From CAYOOP01 sp964405685 (GTDB taxonomy: Bacteria; Pseudomonadota; Alphaproteobacteria; Rickettsiales; SXRF01): DNA of 21,748 nt. Below, piece after piece: positions 21,401-21,748 of this stretch. The stretch is taken from NCBI GenBank assembly GCA_964405685.1, contig CAYOOP010000013.1:1-21748 (forward strand), in the 5' to 3' direction. How positions within the stretch are numbered: the stretch's first letter is position 1; every line of letters begins with the position of its first letter. The translations under genes and the position numbers were made by a program. The notes below the pieces were generated by a model. It did no database searches and was not told the DNA's origin. It saw only the letters and a program-made list of their open reading frames with translations.

Positions 21401-21748
21401 ATGCAGAACAGTGATCAAGGCCCTATTTCAGTTGAAAGCGTAAGTGGTCACCAAACGGCAATATTAACCCCGCAAGAAGCAGCTACAGATGCAATTGAGC
21501 AGCTTATGAGTTCGCGTGGTGATTTAAGAGAACGGTTACGCAGTGATCATGATGCCGAAAACAATGCCGATACGTTACCTCAGGTAGCCACAGTAGATTC
21601 AGTGATTGCCGCGTTGGACCAAGTCCGTAATTCCACCGATAATTCTCTAAATACTGCACAGAAAGATTTGCGGGATGTGCTCACGAGAACTAATAAATCT
21701 GCGATTCCAGATGAACTAATGAGCGTAATTGAAGTCGCTGCTGGTAAG
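21401..21748 (+). CDS. unknown protein, 3' end beyond the window
   Basis: An open frame of 116 codons runs to the window edge without a stop. AAGGAG lies 5 nt before the ATG, and a promoter is visible upstream. The visible part (MQNSDQGPISVESVSG, then AIEQLMSSRGDLRERLRSDH, later LDQVRNSTDNSLNTAQKDL) is hydrophilic and mostly helical in character, with no signal peptide or membrane segment. I do not recognise a family. Confidence 0.75.
   Translation, partial: MQNSDQGPISVESVSGHQTAILTPQEAATDAIEQLMSSRGDLRERLRSDHDAENNADTLPQVATVDSVIAALDQVRNSTDNSLNTAQKDLRDVLTRTNKSAIPDELMSVIEVAAGK

Overview
The window looks like part of an alphaproteobacterial chromosome. The base composition is roughly balanced by eye. 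Support comes from a ccmD-E-F-G cytochrome c maturation block, VirB8/VirB9-type secretion genes, NAD-dependent gpsA and nadA, several TadE/TadG-like genes, the rpsB-tsf pair with an alphaproteobacterial-style S2 tail, and an NtrY-like kinase remnant. The short palindromic repeats also fit: when translated they read as RHCEEHRDEAIQ or PHPNPPPMGEG, types familiar from Rickettsiales and other alphaproteobacteria. I cannot place it below class. No transposase, phage gene or CRISPR array is visible.

Layout. 1-75: tRNA-Glu. 97-3072 (-): two tandem genes for secreted proline-rich proteins of unknown function. Each is preceded by a textbook Pho box exactly 10 bp upstream of a -10 hexamer, so they look like phosphate-starvation genes. 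3124-6542 (-): ccmD-ccmE-ccmF-ccmG, with a 100-N scaffold gap inside ccmF that is flanked by an exact 55-bp duplication, almost certainly an assembly seam. 6613-9100 (+): virB8-virB9-gpsA, an apparent operon. 9145-10116: nadA. 10239-15013 (+): six TadE/TadG-like membrane-anchored genes, including one vWA-domain TadG. 15190-16076 (+): rpsP-rimM. 16073-16342 (-): small conserved-looking protein of unknown function. 16523-18466 (-): rpsB-tsf, with a strong promoter and a structured leader. 18613-19202 (-): higBA toxin-antitoxin. 19239-20935 (-): ppx/gppA-rlmE. 21074-21333 (+): C-terminal remnant of a sensor kinase. 21401-end (+): start of an unknown gene that runs off the window.

The main theme beyond the genes is three families of short palindromic repeats. 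They sit between genes, but they also lie in frame inside ccmF, rimM and a tadE-like gene, supply the stop codon of ccmF, and mark the break point of the kinase remnant. The second theme is the pair of Pho-box promoters driving two proline-rich, cysteine-containing exported proteins that share a small Cys-loop module. This is the best candidate here for an undescribed system.
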